Origin: Candidatus Altimarinus sp.
Lineage (GTDB): Bacteria > Patescibacteriota > Gracilibacteria > BD1-5 > UBA6164
Length of the DNA stretch: 33,587 nt
Assembly: GCA_020724225.1 (NCBI GenBank)
Contig: DYHI01000011.1
Coordinates: 1 to 33,587, forward strand
Direction of reading: 5' to 3'
The notes beneath the pieces are model-generated. The model was not told where the DNA came from. It saw only the letters and a list, made by a program, of their open reading frames with translations, and did not search any database. Positions 22,479-32,752 of the stretch are shown in pieces. How positions within the stretch are numbered: the stretch's first letter is position 1; each line of letters opens with the position of its first letter. Made by a program: the position numbers and the translations under genes.

Positions 22479-23141
22479 ATGACAAAAACAAATACAAAAA
22501 AGATACTTGCTATCTTAACTGCAGCTATATTAACAATTAATAGTACTTATGCTGCTACACAAATTGGTACTTGATCTGTATCTGGAACTTCTTCTTTTGA
22601 TTCTGCAGTTATGTGGAATGATTTAATTCCTGGTACTGCAACTGGTACAGTTACTTGAATAGTTGTAACTGCAAATGTATTACCAACTCTAAATATGGTA
22701 ATATCTACAGGAACAATTAATTTAGGAACATTAAGTGCTTCTGCTTACTCAACTGGTTCTTTAAGTATTGAAGTTGGTACAAATGCATCTCAATGAGTTA
22801 ATGTTACTGCTAAATCTGGTACAGGATGATTAAGAAGTGCATCAGCAAATTCTATAATAAATGATACTCTTTCTGATGGATTAGCTGAAAGTTATAGATT
22901 TAGTTCTGCTTTACAAGCTGCTGCAGATTCTTCTGTTGCTTGATACGCACAAACAGCAAATTTATCTACTGAAGTAAATGATAGTACTACATCTCATACT
23001 ATATATTCTACAAATAAACCAGAGTCTTCTAGTGGGGTAAATGATCTAACTTTTTATGTATCTGCAAAAATTGATGAACAAACTCCTGCCGCAAATGATT
23101 ACCAAGATACAATTACAATTACAGTAGTTTGAAACTTTTAA
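22479..23141 (+). CDS. Secreted surface protein (WxL-like beta-sandwich in style)
   Basis: 220-aa ORF with signal peptide (MTKTNTKKILAILTAAILTINSTYA), Thr/Ser/Ala-rich, C-terminus DLTFYVSAKIDEQTPAANDYQDTITITVVGNF. Confidence 0.75.
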
Positions 23142-23157
23142 TTATTTGACTTAAATT

Positions 23158-23184
23158 AAAGACTATAGAAAATCTATAGTCTTT
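23158..23184. terminator. Rho-independent terminator AAAGACTATAGA-aaa-TCTATAGTCTTTTTTTTT
   Basis: Perfect stem followed by a T tract. Confidence 0.9.
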
Positions 23185-23245
23185 TTTTTTGATTTTTATC
23201 AAAAAAGGCTTATATTAAAGAAAATTTATTGTGTTAATACATTTT

Positions 23246-24670
23246 ATGAAAAAAATAATTACTTTTTTTATACTTATAACTTTACTATTTTCTATATTTC
23301 CTTTTATATCTAATGCAAATATAGATATAACTGTTTCTCCTATAAAATACGAACTTACAATAGAAAAATGACAAACTGATAATAAAATAGTAAAAATATA
23401 TAATAATACTGATTTTGTACAAGAAATTTTTGTTACTACAAAAAATGCAATATCTATGCAAGATAATTGACAACCAAATTTTGTAGAAGAAATTGAAAAT
23501 CCAGAACTTTATTTAGCTGATTGGATTACTCCTAGTATAACAAATTTCGATATAAATCCATGAGAAAATATGGATATACCTTTTAGTATAACCGTTCCAA
23601 ATAATGCAAATCCTTGATGACACTACTGAGCAATTTTTTTTAATGTTAAAGAAACAAATACTTGATGACAAATAAATATTCAAAAAAGAATTTGAGTTTT
23701 AGTACTGTTAAAAATTCCATGAGAGGTAAGTGCTGTATGAGAAATAAAAGATATAAAAATTGCAGTGACTGACTGATGATGATGGGCATGAAGTAAAAAT
23801 GATAAATCAAACTTTATATGAAAAATATTTAAAAAATATGTTTTATGAGATAAAAGTGATTCTACAATAGAATTAGCAAAAAATGATACTAAAAATTCTG
23901 AAAATGAAGAAGATTTAGACTTATCTAGTGCTGATGAAAAAATAAATAATACTGTAAATTGAATTGAAAACAATACTGAAAAGAACTCTGATAAAAAAAG
24001 TGATTTTAATGTAGATTTAACAATAGATTTTGAAAATAAATGAAATACTCATCTGAAACCAACTTGAAAAATAGAAATAGTTGATGAAGACTGAAATACT
24101 CTTAAAAAAATATGAAAGGAAACTATTAAAAACGAAGCATGAGCAATTATATGAGAAAAAGTAGTAGATTACATACCTATAAATGATGAAAACTGAAATG
24201 TGCTACCGAATGAAAACAGAAAATTTAATCAAAACTGGGATTGATTTGCATACGAAACACTTGATGAAAATTGAAAAAAAATAATAAAATATTATGACCC
24301 TAGCGAATATTATTCATCTAAAAATACAAAAGAAAATTGATATTTAATGCCTTGGGAAAGAGTATGTACTAGAGAAATAAATAAAAAATTAACTGCAAAA
24401 ATTAATTTAAAATATACAGATCCAGACTGAAAAGAAGTTGAATTTAATTCAGCAAGAGATTTTAATGTATCTTATAACGAAGAGTATATATGATTAAATT
24501 GGTATGTAGTATTACCATTAATTATCTTTTGATTATTATTAATTCTATATTTTATCTTATGAGCATGTAAAAAAAGGAAATGTCCAAAATGTAAGAAAAA
24601 AGTCTGAAAAGATATGCAAATTTGCCCATACTGTGGGGAAAAATTAAAACACAAAAAAAGTAGCAAATAG
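23246..24670 (+). CDS. Membrane-anchored extracellular protein with DUF916/WxL-binding-like N-terminus and C-terminal cytoplasmic zinc ribbon
   Basis: 474-aa ORF: signal peptide, IDITVSPIKYELTIEKGQTDNKIVKIYNNTDF...INPGENMDIPFSITVPNNANPGGHYGAIFF..., TM helix WYVVLPLIIFGLLLILYFILG, then CPKCKKKVGKDMQICPYCGEKL. Confidence 0.8.
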
Positions 24671-24688
24671 CTACTTTTTTTGTGTTTT
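24646..24688. terminator. Hairpin between convergent genes (overlaps both 3' ends)
   Basis: AAAACACAAAAAAAGTAGC-aaata-GCTACTTTTTTTGTGTTTT, 19-bp stem. Confidence 0.85.
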
Positions 24689-25394
24689 AATAACATTGTT
24701 CTGTTTTATAATTCCATTGATTATTAATTTTTGTTATATCATCTAAATTTAAATTCATATAATCTATTAAACTATCATAATTAGTTCTTGTTTTTTGAAA
24801 TTGTTTTTTTCTATAATCTTTTGTTACTTGTAATTTATTTATTTGAAGCAAATTATTTGCAACTTTTTTATAAATTCATAATTTATATTCCACCAATTCC
24901 ATACATTCTGTTTCAACGAAATATGATTTAGATCATAAAATTGTAGTTGTATTATCTGAACAAGAAAGGTATTCTTTTATAATTGACTCTTCGTTACTTG
25001 GCTCACAATATTTTTTATACCTGTGCCGTAAAACTCAATACTCTCAAAAAATTTCATTTATATCATTTACTCAGTCTATATAAGTTTCTTTTCTATCTGG
25101 TCAAAAATAATAATCTTTTCACTTTTGTAAAGAATCAAGAAATAAAACTGCTTCTTTATCTATTTCTTTAAACTTTTTATCCAAAACTATTTGGTAAGCA
25201 ATTTCTTCCCTATCATTAGTTTGAGCACATATAAAATCTTCTATACTTCTAGGACTTCATCAATCATTTTCTTTGATACACTGTTCAATTTCACTGGTAT
25301 ATTTACATGAATTACCCGTATTATCTGCTCTGATTGAATAAATTGATCATACCAATATCAAAAAAAATATTGAAATTATAAAAACTTTTTTCAT
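24687..25394 (-). CDS. Hypothetical secreted protein
   Basis: 235-aa ORF: MKKVFIISIFFLILVGSIYSIRADNTGNSCKYTSEIEQCIKENDGGSPRSIEDFICAQTND... Confidence 0.75.
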
Positions 25395-25397
25395 AGG

Positions 25398-25625
25398 TTA
25401 TTTTTTTCTTTTAAAAACTCATATAATTTTAACTAATCATTTTCAAAATAAAGAATATGAAAAACAAAAAGTTTTTTTAAATACTCCTGTAATTTTCAAA
25501 AAAACTTTTTTTCAAAGTGATGTTTGACTAGCTCAAAAAATAGATGCCAAAGCTCATCATATAATAAGTCCTGTTACAATTTTATCTACTTTTGTTATTG
25601 ATTTATCAACTTTCTTTCTAAACAT
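25398..25625 (-). CDS. Small Gly-rich membrane protein
   Basis: 75-aa ORF: MFRKKVDKSITKVDKIVTGLIIGGALASIFGASQTSLGKKVFLKITGVFKKTFCFSYSLFGKGLVKIIGVFKRKK*. Confidence 0.6.
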
Positions 25626-25657
25626 TTACTGAAATTTTAAATTATAAGTGCTAAATA

Positions 25658-26080
25658 CTAGCTCTCAACTTTATTTATTTTTATACTTTTTGAATCAAAA
25701 TTAAGTTTTGGAATATTTATTATAAGTAAATTATTTTCCATAACAGCTTTTATATTATCAAAATCCATATTTTCTGGTAAAATTACATTTCTTACGAAAC
25801 TTCACCAGAAACATTCACTATTTCTTATAATATTTCACTCATAATAATTTTCTGGTTTATTTCTATTTCAACTTATTGTCAAAACTGACTTATTTACAGA
25901 CAAATCTATATCATCTAAATCAACTCAAGCAATTGGAGCTACTATAACTATAGAATCTCATTTTTCAATTATATCAAGTGCAACCTGTCAAACTTCATTA
26001 TCTATAATTGAAATTTCTTTATCCAATACTTCAAGATCTTCATTTTCATCTCATCATCAAACTCAAAAAAGTTTAAACAT
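25658..26080 (-). CDS. Hsp20/alpha-crystallin-family small heat shock protein
   Basis: 140-aa ORF: ...VALDIIEKGDSIVIVAPIAGVDLDDIDLSVNKSVLTISGNRNKPENYYEGNIIRNSECFWGSFVRNVILPENMDFDNIKAVMENNLLIINIPK... Confidence 0.9.
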
Positions 26081-26245
26081 AACTCAAAAATTTTAAAATT
26101 TTAAATGATAAATGTTAAATAAACGATTTAATTTATTTAATCGTCAAAAATTCGCATTAACATTTCAAAATTATTATATCAATTTTTGTAAAAAAACAAA
26201 TAAAATGATACAATATTACAAGATAATAAATAAAAAATATAAAAA

Positions 26246-27388
26246 ATGAAAAAAATAAATTTTTCAGAAATAAAAAACAGTGTTTTGATCAAATTTAATG
26301 AATTTAGAACAAATTCAATATCAAAAAATCAGAGATTAAGTATAAAAGAAAAAATAAATTTTCTTGATAGTTTTAGTACACTTTTAAATTCTTGAATACC
26401 TGTAACTAGTTCTCTCAAAATTATTTCTTACCAAACAAAAAATAAATGATTAAAAAAAATGATAGATACAATTTTAAATGATATAAATAGATGATCTAGT
26501 TTAAAAGAAAGTTTTTGAAGATTTTCTAGCATTTTTAAGATTTTTGATTTGTCAATTATTGAGATGTGAGAACTTACTTGAAAAGTATGAGATGCAATAG
26601 ATGTAATCAGAGAAAAGGAAGAAAAAATGAAAGAAATAAAATCAAAGATTCTTTGAGCTTTTATTTACCCATCAATTATAGTTACTTTAGCCTTAGCAAT
26701 GATAGTAACATTCATCGTTTATGTAATACCAAAGATTACAGAAATGTATAAAGATGCAAAAGTAAATTTACCTAAATTAACTCAAAATGTTATAGAAATA
26801 TCAGATTTCTTAGAAGCAAATGTAATTTATATATGTTTATGAATAATTGGATTAATTATTGTAATTTATATATTCAAAACTCATAAAAAAACAAAAATTT
26901 ATTTTGACCAATTTGTTTTGACATTACCTATTTTTTGACATCTACTTAAAAAGAAAATACTTTCAATGTTTACATCATCACTTTGAACATTATTAAAAAA
27001 TTGAATAATTATAAACAAGTCTTTAGAAATAAGTTCATGAGTCGTAAACAATGATTATTACAAAAAAGAGATAGAAAAAATAATAAGTTGAGTTTCTTCT
27101 TGAGAAGATTTTTCAAGATTACTTTGAATAGAAAATATAAGTAATTGAAAAGAAAGTAAATTTTTTCCTATTGAACTAGCCTCAGCGGTTAAAATCTGAG
27201 AACAAACATGAAAATTATCAGACTTACTTTTAAAAATTTCAAATAAATACAACAAAGAAATGGATGATACTGTAAAAAATCTATCAACTGCAATAGAACC
27301 AATAGTAATCATATTTGTATGACTAATAATTTGAACTCTAATTATGGCTATAATGTTGCCTTTCTTTAATATGGTTAATGTACTTTAA
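26246..27388 (+). CDS. Type II secretion system F / PilC-family inner-membrane protein
   Basis: 380-aa ORF: duplicated domain with FSTLLNSGIPVTSSLKII ... GELTGKVGDAIDVI ... FTSSLGTLLKNGIIINKSLEI ... AVKIGEQTGKLSDLLLKIS ... IEPIVIIFVGLIIGTLIMAIMLPFFNMVNVL. Confidence 0.92.
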
Positions 27389-27604
27389 TTATTTTATACT
27401 ATCTTGTATAGCTTTTTGTAAATCCTCATTATCTTGGTTATACAAATCTCTTACAGCTCTAACATCTTTTACACTTCCCTCTAGAGTATTACCATAATCA
27501 TTTATTACATTTTTTGTATCTTCTACAACTCATACTCAATCTCTAGTAGGCATAGAACAAGAAAAAAGGAAAAAAGAAACCAAAATTAAAATCGTTGTTT
27601 TCAT
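27389..27604 (-). CDS. Small lipoprotein
   Basis: 71-aa ORF with lipobox: MKTTILILVSFFLFSCSMPTRDGVGVVEDTKNVINDYGNTLEGSVKDVRAVRDLYNQDNEDLQKAIQDSIK*. Confidence 0.7.
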
Positions 27605-27617
27605 AAATCAGAAATTT

Positions 27618-28606
27618 AAATACTAAAGTTTATTATTTTTTTCATGTCATATTTTAATTCTCAAACAAATTCTACTCTTTTTCAATATAATTCAAATCAA
27701 AGTTTATAACTATGAAGAGCTTGTCTTTCTAATCAATATTCCTTCATTACTTCCTTATTTATATCAGCATTTCCATATACCTTATCTCAAATAATTGGAA
27801 ATCAAATACTTGATAGATGAACTCTAATCTGATGAGTTCTACCTGTTTCAAGTTTTATCTTTAAAATAGTGTATTTTGGAGAATTTTCATTATCTAAAAA
27901 CCCCCTACCCCCCTTTACAAAAGGGGGAATCATTCCTATATTATCATAAATATATCCCAAAACTTCTCAATGAGTTATAGCTATTTTTGGATTTATGGGA
28001 TTTTTTGTTGTCATCTTTATCTTGTCAGTTGGATGTCTACCAATGTATGATTCTATTTTAAATTGTTTATCCTTAAATACTCAGGCAACTATTGCTATGT
28101 AAAACTTATCAACTTCTCTTTTTTGAATTATATCTTGTAAATACTTCATCATCTTATCATTTTTTGCTATCATTATAAGTCCTGAAGTATCTTTATCAAG
28201 CCTATGAACAATTCAAGGCCTCTCCTCTCAACCTATTGTAGCAAGGTTTTTAGTATGATATAAAAGTGCATTAACAAGTGTTCAAGTTTTACCTTCTTCT
28301 CACGGAACTGGATGAGTATTTATTCAAGCATCTTTATTAACAATTATTAAATTTTCATCTTCATAAACTATATCTAAATCTATTTCTTCAGCATCAACTT
28401 TTGCTTTTCATATAACTATATTTATCTCAATTTCTTCTTTATTTTTGATTTTTATATTTTTTTTTATTTCATTTCAATTTACTTTTACTTGTCATTTATC
28501 AATTATTTTTTGTATAAAACTTCTAGAAAAATCTTGAAAAAGAGTTGATAAATACATATCAACTCTTTGTGGTTTATCTAAATATACACAAAAACTATAA
28601 TTCATT
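27618..28606 (-). CDS. RluA/RluD-family pseudouridine synthase (left end approximate)
   Basis: MNYSFCVYLDKPQRVDMYLSTLFQDFSRSFIQKIIDKGQVKVNG...[23 protein letters not shown]...[27 protein letters not shown]...; S4 domain plus HRLDKDTSG motif. Confidence 0.92.
27900..27932. repeat. GC-rich inverted-repeat element fused in frame in the RluD-family gene (translated IPPFVKGGRGF)
   Basis: accccctacccccctttacaaaagggggaatca; CCCCCTTT/AAAGGGGG stem. Confidence 0.75.
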
Positions 28607-28610
28607 ACAC

Positions 28611-28640
28611 AGTATTAAGTATTAAGTATTAAGTATTAAG
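28611..28640. repeat. Heptameric tandem repeat AGTATTA x4.3
   Basis: Four perfect units read directly. Confidence 0.9.
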
Positions 28641-28716
28641 AAATGATAGATAAAATTAACTATAAAACTACTTAATACTTACTACTCAGTTCTTATTACT
28701 ATAAAGCTTCGCTTTT

Positions 28717-29121
28717 TTAAAGTCCTAAACTTTTTCTTATCTCATCTTCTTTTGCTTTATTTTCATTTTCTTTTGCTTTATTTTCATTTTCAGCTTTATA
28801 CAAATCACCAAGTTGTAACCACTCAGTTTGTTGTTTTACAAGTAATTTTTTTATATCTTCTGGATGATCTTTTGCTAATTCTCTAAATTTTTCTCTTTCT
28901 TCAGTAAAAACTTTTGTCAATTCATCAAACTGGAATTGTGAAAGTGTTGGAACAGCATCAATTACTCTTTTCTTTTCCATTGTATTTAGAGAAAGACTAT
29001 GTTTTAATAAATCAAGAAATACTGGTTCATCAACTTTTACTATATCAAGATGTCCTTTAATTAACACTAAAATTATTGTATCTGTTTCTTGTTCTGTTAT
29101 TCCTATTTTTATATCTGACAT
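28717..29121 (-). CDS. Hypothetical protein, C-terminal coiled-coil (NENKAKE repeats)
   Basis: 134-aa ORF in the track: MSDIKIGITEQETDTIILVLIKGHLDIVKVDEPVFLDLLKHSLSLN...; needs no TGA recoding. Confidence 0.8.
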   Translation of the reverse strand: MSDIKIGITEQETDTIILVLIKGHLDIVKVDEPVFLDLLKHSLSLNTMEKKRVIDAVPTLSQFQFDELTKVFTEEREKFRELAKDHPEDIKKLLVKQQTEWLQLGDLYKAENENKAKENENKAKEDEIRKSLGL

Positions 29122-29283
29122 AAGTGAATTATAAGATTTTAAAATATTTCACTGAAATTATACCTAAAAATTTTTAAATTCAATTTTTTTGTATAAAATG
29201 TTATTAAGTTAATAATCAAGATAGTAAAATTATAAAATATATGTTTTACTATTTAATATTTTACAACTTTATAACAAAAAAAA

Positions 29284-29835
29284 TTGTCAATTTTCAAAAC
29301 AAAATGAATTATCCTAAAAATCTCAAAATTAAAAGAAAAAGACTTTATTTTTGATGTCTTTACTTATGACTATGGAAAAATTAAAATTCAGAAAAAAGAT
29401 ACAAAAAAAGAAAAAACACTAGATATATGATATATAGTTAACTTCGAAATAGAGACAAAAGAATGAAGAGATATAAGCAAAGCTAAAAATATCAAAATAA
29501 AATCAGAGTTTAGATATGAAAATAAAGAATTTAAAGTAATCAATGAATATTTAAATATAATTTGACTCATATATAAAAGACTACCTGAATGACTACATTT
29601 TAAAGAAATTTTTGAAATTATTGAAGAAATAAATGATAAAAAAAATTTAAACGAAACTAAGTTAATTTTAGCTAAATTAAAAGTAATTGATTATTTTTGA
29701 GAACTAAAAATAGAAAATGAAGATATAATAGTAGAAAAAATACTAAAGTTTGTAAATAAAAATAAAATAAAAGAAATTTTGAAATTAAGTGGAATTGATG
29801 AGAAAACACAAAAAAAACTAGAAAAAATTTTCTAG
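29284..29835 (+). CDS. recO: RecO-like DNA repair protein (putative TTG start)
   Basis: 183-aa ORF: (M)SIFKTKGIILKISKLKEKDFIFDVFTYDYGKIKIQKKDTKKEKTLDIGYIVNFEIETKEG...; RecO N-terminal OB-fold pattern; TAA three codons upstream of TTG, no in-frame ATG nearby. Confidence 0.65.
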
Positions 29836-29842
29836 TTTTTTT
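29811..29842. terminator. Bidirectional terminator AAAAAAACTAGAAAA-aa-TTTTCTAGTTTTTTT
   Basis: Perfect 15-bp stem between convergent genes. Confidence 0.85.
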
Positions 29843-30572
29843 AATACCCCACATTTTCTCTAATCCTTTCAAGTAAACTTTTATCCACATCTGATATATG
29901 TTTAGGCATCTTGGCATCAATCTTAACAATCAAATTCCCAACTTTTCATCATACTGATTTTCACAAATCTTTCACTCTAAATTTTGTTCATGGTTTAGTA
30001 TTAGCAGGAATTTTTAATTTTACTTTTTTCTTCAAATTTCATTCAACTTCTATAGAACAACCCAAAATCAAGTCAAATATAGGAACTTCATAAGTTTTTT
30101 CTATATCCAAACTTTCTTCTTTTTTAGGTTCTTCATATTTTTGATAATTTGAAGAAAAATCTTCTCATCATCTATTTGTTCAAGCAAATCATCAAAATAA
30201 ATCAGAGAAATCAAAAGAACTTGATTTTGATCTTTTTCATTTACTTGATCTACCAAAACCAGATAATATATCCTCAAATCATGAAAAATCTCATGTAGAA
30301 TATGTATATTGTTGTCATCATCAAAATGGATTTCATCAAGCAGAGTTAAATCATGAAAAGTTACTTCAAAAAGTATCATATTGTTTTCTTTTTGAACTAT
30401 CACTTAAAATTCCATAAGCTTCATTTATCTCTTTAAACTTACTTTCTGCAGTTTTATCTCATTTATTTCTATCTGGATGATATTTCATTGCTAACTTTCT
30501 GTAAGCCTTTTTTATCTCGTCATCACTTGAAGTTTTTGTAACTCAAAGTATTTCATAATAATTTTTACTCAT
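29841..30572 (-). CDS. DnaJ-like (CbpA-type) co-chaperone without zinc-finger domain
   Basis: 243-aa [72 protein letters not shown]...; J-domain HPD; Gly/Ser-rich linker; single CTD without CXXCXGXG. Confidence 0.92.
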
Positions 30573-30578
30573 TTTTAC

Positions 30579-30608
30579 TTGACTTTTATTAAAAAATAAC
30601 TATAAGAT
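30579..30608 (+). promoter_or_regulatory. Putative promoter for the 30638 gene
   Basis: TTGACT-18 nt-TAAGAT. Confidence 0.45.
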
Positions 30609-30637
30609 ATATGTTTAAATTCTAACTATTTTCTTAT

Positions 30638-31084
30638 ATGAAAAAAATTATACCACACATTATAATCTTTGTTTCACTTTTTTCAATATCAAATTTTGTA
30701 AATGCTTCAAGTGATTGACTTGTTTCAGATATGCTAAAACTAGAATATTGAATACAAGAAGCAGATATAAAAGCTATTAATACTAAAGAGATTAAATTAA
30801 AAAGTTTGACTCATCAAAATATGTACAATGAGTTTAAGAAAATGGATAAAACAATTAAATCTGAAATATTAAAAAAAATAAAAAGTAAAAAAATTGATTA
30901 TTATACATGATTTTGAATTATAAAAGCATATAGTAATTTTGTTTACAATGTTAATAGACTTTTTGATTTATATGCATTAAAAGAAAACTGAAGTAAAGAT
31001 TATTTTTTAGATGATAATATTAGAAGTACATATTTTGTGATTAAAACACATTATAAAAGAGTACAATATCTGATAAATAAATAA
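30638..31084 (+). CDS. Hypothetical secreted protein
   Basis: 148-aa ORF with signal peptide: MKKIIPHIIIFVSLFSISNFVNASSDGLVSDMLKLEYGIQEADIKAINTKEIKLKSL... Confidence 0.75.
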
Positions 31085-31088
31085 TAAT

Positions 31089-31805
31089 ATGCAACTTTTT
31101 GCAGAAACTTTAATCTCTGAAGATTTAAAGTGACCTAAAAAATATATAAAAGATTGAGACTTAGCTGAGTGAAATTGAATTGAAGTACACTTATTTAAAG
31201 ATATATTAGCTAATAGACTAAAATCAATAATAGATGAAAATAATGACATAGAACTAGCAAATTTACTTAGATATCCAAGTCAAATTATTGAGAAATATAA
31301 ATACAGGAAATTAAAAGAAGAATTTCTTAAAAGATTTTCACTAAGAATTTGATTTTGATGAGAAAATTATTATGTACAAAGTGATACAAAAATATATTGA
31401 AAAACTAGCAAAGATGAAATTATGGCTGATTGAAATAATACGATTTTTTTATTTTTTGAAGATAAACCAGTTGCTTTTGTAAGTATAAAAAATTATAATT
31501 GAAATATAATAGTAATTGAGCAAATACAATGAATAAATTGAGAAAATAAACATTTTGAAATAGAATGATTTGATTGGAAGAAATTTTTTGTAGAAATAGT
31601 AGAAATAATTTCCAAAAAACTTTGATTTAATAAAGTTTGAATAATACCTGCAAATTTTAGCAAATGGCTAATATTTCACCACCTTTTTGACAGACATCAT
31701 GAATTTGAAAAATGATGAAAATATTATAACATATATGACCAAGTAGCAATTGATATGTGATTTAAAAATTCTTCTATTAATCCAATTTATGTAAAAGAAT
31801 TATAA
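31089..31805 (+). CDS. Hypothetical protein (possible GNAT-like fold)
   Basis: 238-aa ORF: MQLFAETLISEDLKGPKKYIKDGDLAEGNGIEVHLFKDILANRLKSIIDENNDIELANLLRYPSQIIEKYKYRK... Confidence 0.75.
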
Positions 31806-31836
31806 AAAGCAAGAAATAAATTTCTTGCTTTTTATA
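31801..31836. terminator. Bidirectional terminator TATAAAAAGCAAGAAA-taaa-TTTCTTGCTTTTTATA
   Basis: Perfect 16-bp stem between convergent genes. Confidence 0.9.
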
Positions 31837-32512
31837 ATTCATAAACTCATTTTTTCATATCAGCAGTTACTTCTTTATCTTTAAAAACTATTACTCTTTT
31901 TTTAAATGCATCAACTATATTTTTATCATGTGTTGCTATAATTATAGTTTTCCCTTCTTTATTTAAGTCATCAAATATTTTCATAACATCACTTGCAGTA
32001 TCTGGATCTAGGTTTCAAGTCGGTTCATCTCATATTATAATATTTGGGTTGTGTCCTAATGCACGGGCAATTGAAACTCTTTGTTTTTCTCAACCTGACA
32101 ACTCAGATACAAATTTATCTTTTTTTGACAAAAGTCCTACTTGTTCCAAACTTTCTGGAACTTTTTTTTGTATATATTTATCATTGTATCCACAAACCTC
32201 CATTGCAAATGCTACATTTTCATATACACTTTTTGATTCCATAAGTTTATAATCTTGAAATACTACCCCTATACTTCTTCTATATGCTCATAATAAATCT
32301 TCATTTAAATTTTTGTACAGAAATCCTCAATTATCCAAAACTACATCTCAAAACTGAGGTTTAAAATCACCTATCAATGATCTAATCAAACTTGTTTTAC
32401 CAGATCAAGAATGACCAATAAAAAAAACAAATTCCCCTGGTTTTATTTCTATATTTACATTTTTTAAGACTATTTTGTTTCAAAATGCTAGAGTTATGTT
32501 GTCGATTTTCAT
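31832..32512 (-). CDS. ftsE: ABC transporter ATP-binding protein, FtsE-like
   Basis: 226-aa ORF: MKIDNITLAFGNKIVLKNVNIEIKPGEFVFFIGHSGSGKTSLIRSLIGDFKPQFGDVVLDN...[38 protein letters not shown]...; Walker A, LSGGE signature, DEPTGNLD. Confidence 0.85.
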
Positions 32513-32554
32513 AAATTAGTTATTAGATTAAAGATTAGAGATTAGAGTTTGGAG
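32513..32554. repeat. Degenerate heptameric repeat, 6 units (AAATTAG TTATTAG ATTAAAG ATTAGAG ATTAGAG TTTGGAG)
   Basis: Read directly; sits immediately before the ftsE start. Confidence 0.7.
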
Positions 32555-32658
32555 TATTCTACATTTTTTATAAGTAAAATCAAACAAAAAAACAAGTTCA
32601 AAAATTATTTTAATAAGGTTAGTTTTTCAAATGAATCTTTTTTCATAATATCAAAATT

Positions 32659-32712
32659 AAATTTTCTTAAAATTGAAAGTAATTTACATTACTTTCAATT
32701 TTAAGAAAATTT
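32659..32712. terminator. Perfect 24-bp hairpin with 6-nt loop downstream of the FISUMP-like gene
   Basis: AAATTTTCTTAAAATTGAAAGTAA-tttaca-TTACTTTCAATTTTAAGAAAATTT. Confidence 0.85.
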
Positions 32713-32752
32713 CACTCCGCGAGAAATAGAACAAAGAGAGCAAAGAGATGAA

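Noticed and set aside
23680-23973. 97-aa minus ORF
   Set aside because: Antisense to the membrane-anchored DUF916-like gene; His/Ser runs are the reverse complement of TGA-rich coding sequence.
28611-28640. CRISPR array
   Set aside because: 7-bp direct tandem units with no spacers; no cas genes anywhere in the window.
30101-30403. 100-aa minus ORF ([14 protein letters not shown]...)
   Set aside because: Wrong frame of the dnaJ-like gene; the TGA=Gly frame gives the Gly/Ser-rich linker.
32044-32252. Overlapping 66/67-aa + ORFs
   Set aside because: Antisense to the FtsE-like ABC ATPase.
32556-32658. DGR template repeat or RT in the gap before ftsE
   Set aside because: Looked for a near-copy of the candidate variable region and for an RT ORF; none seen in this gap or elsewhere in the window.
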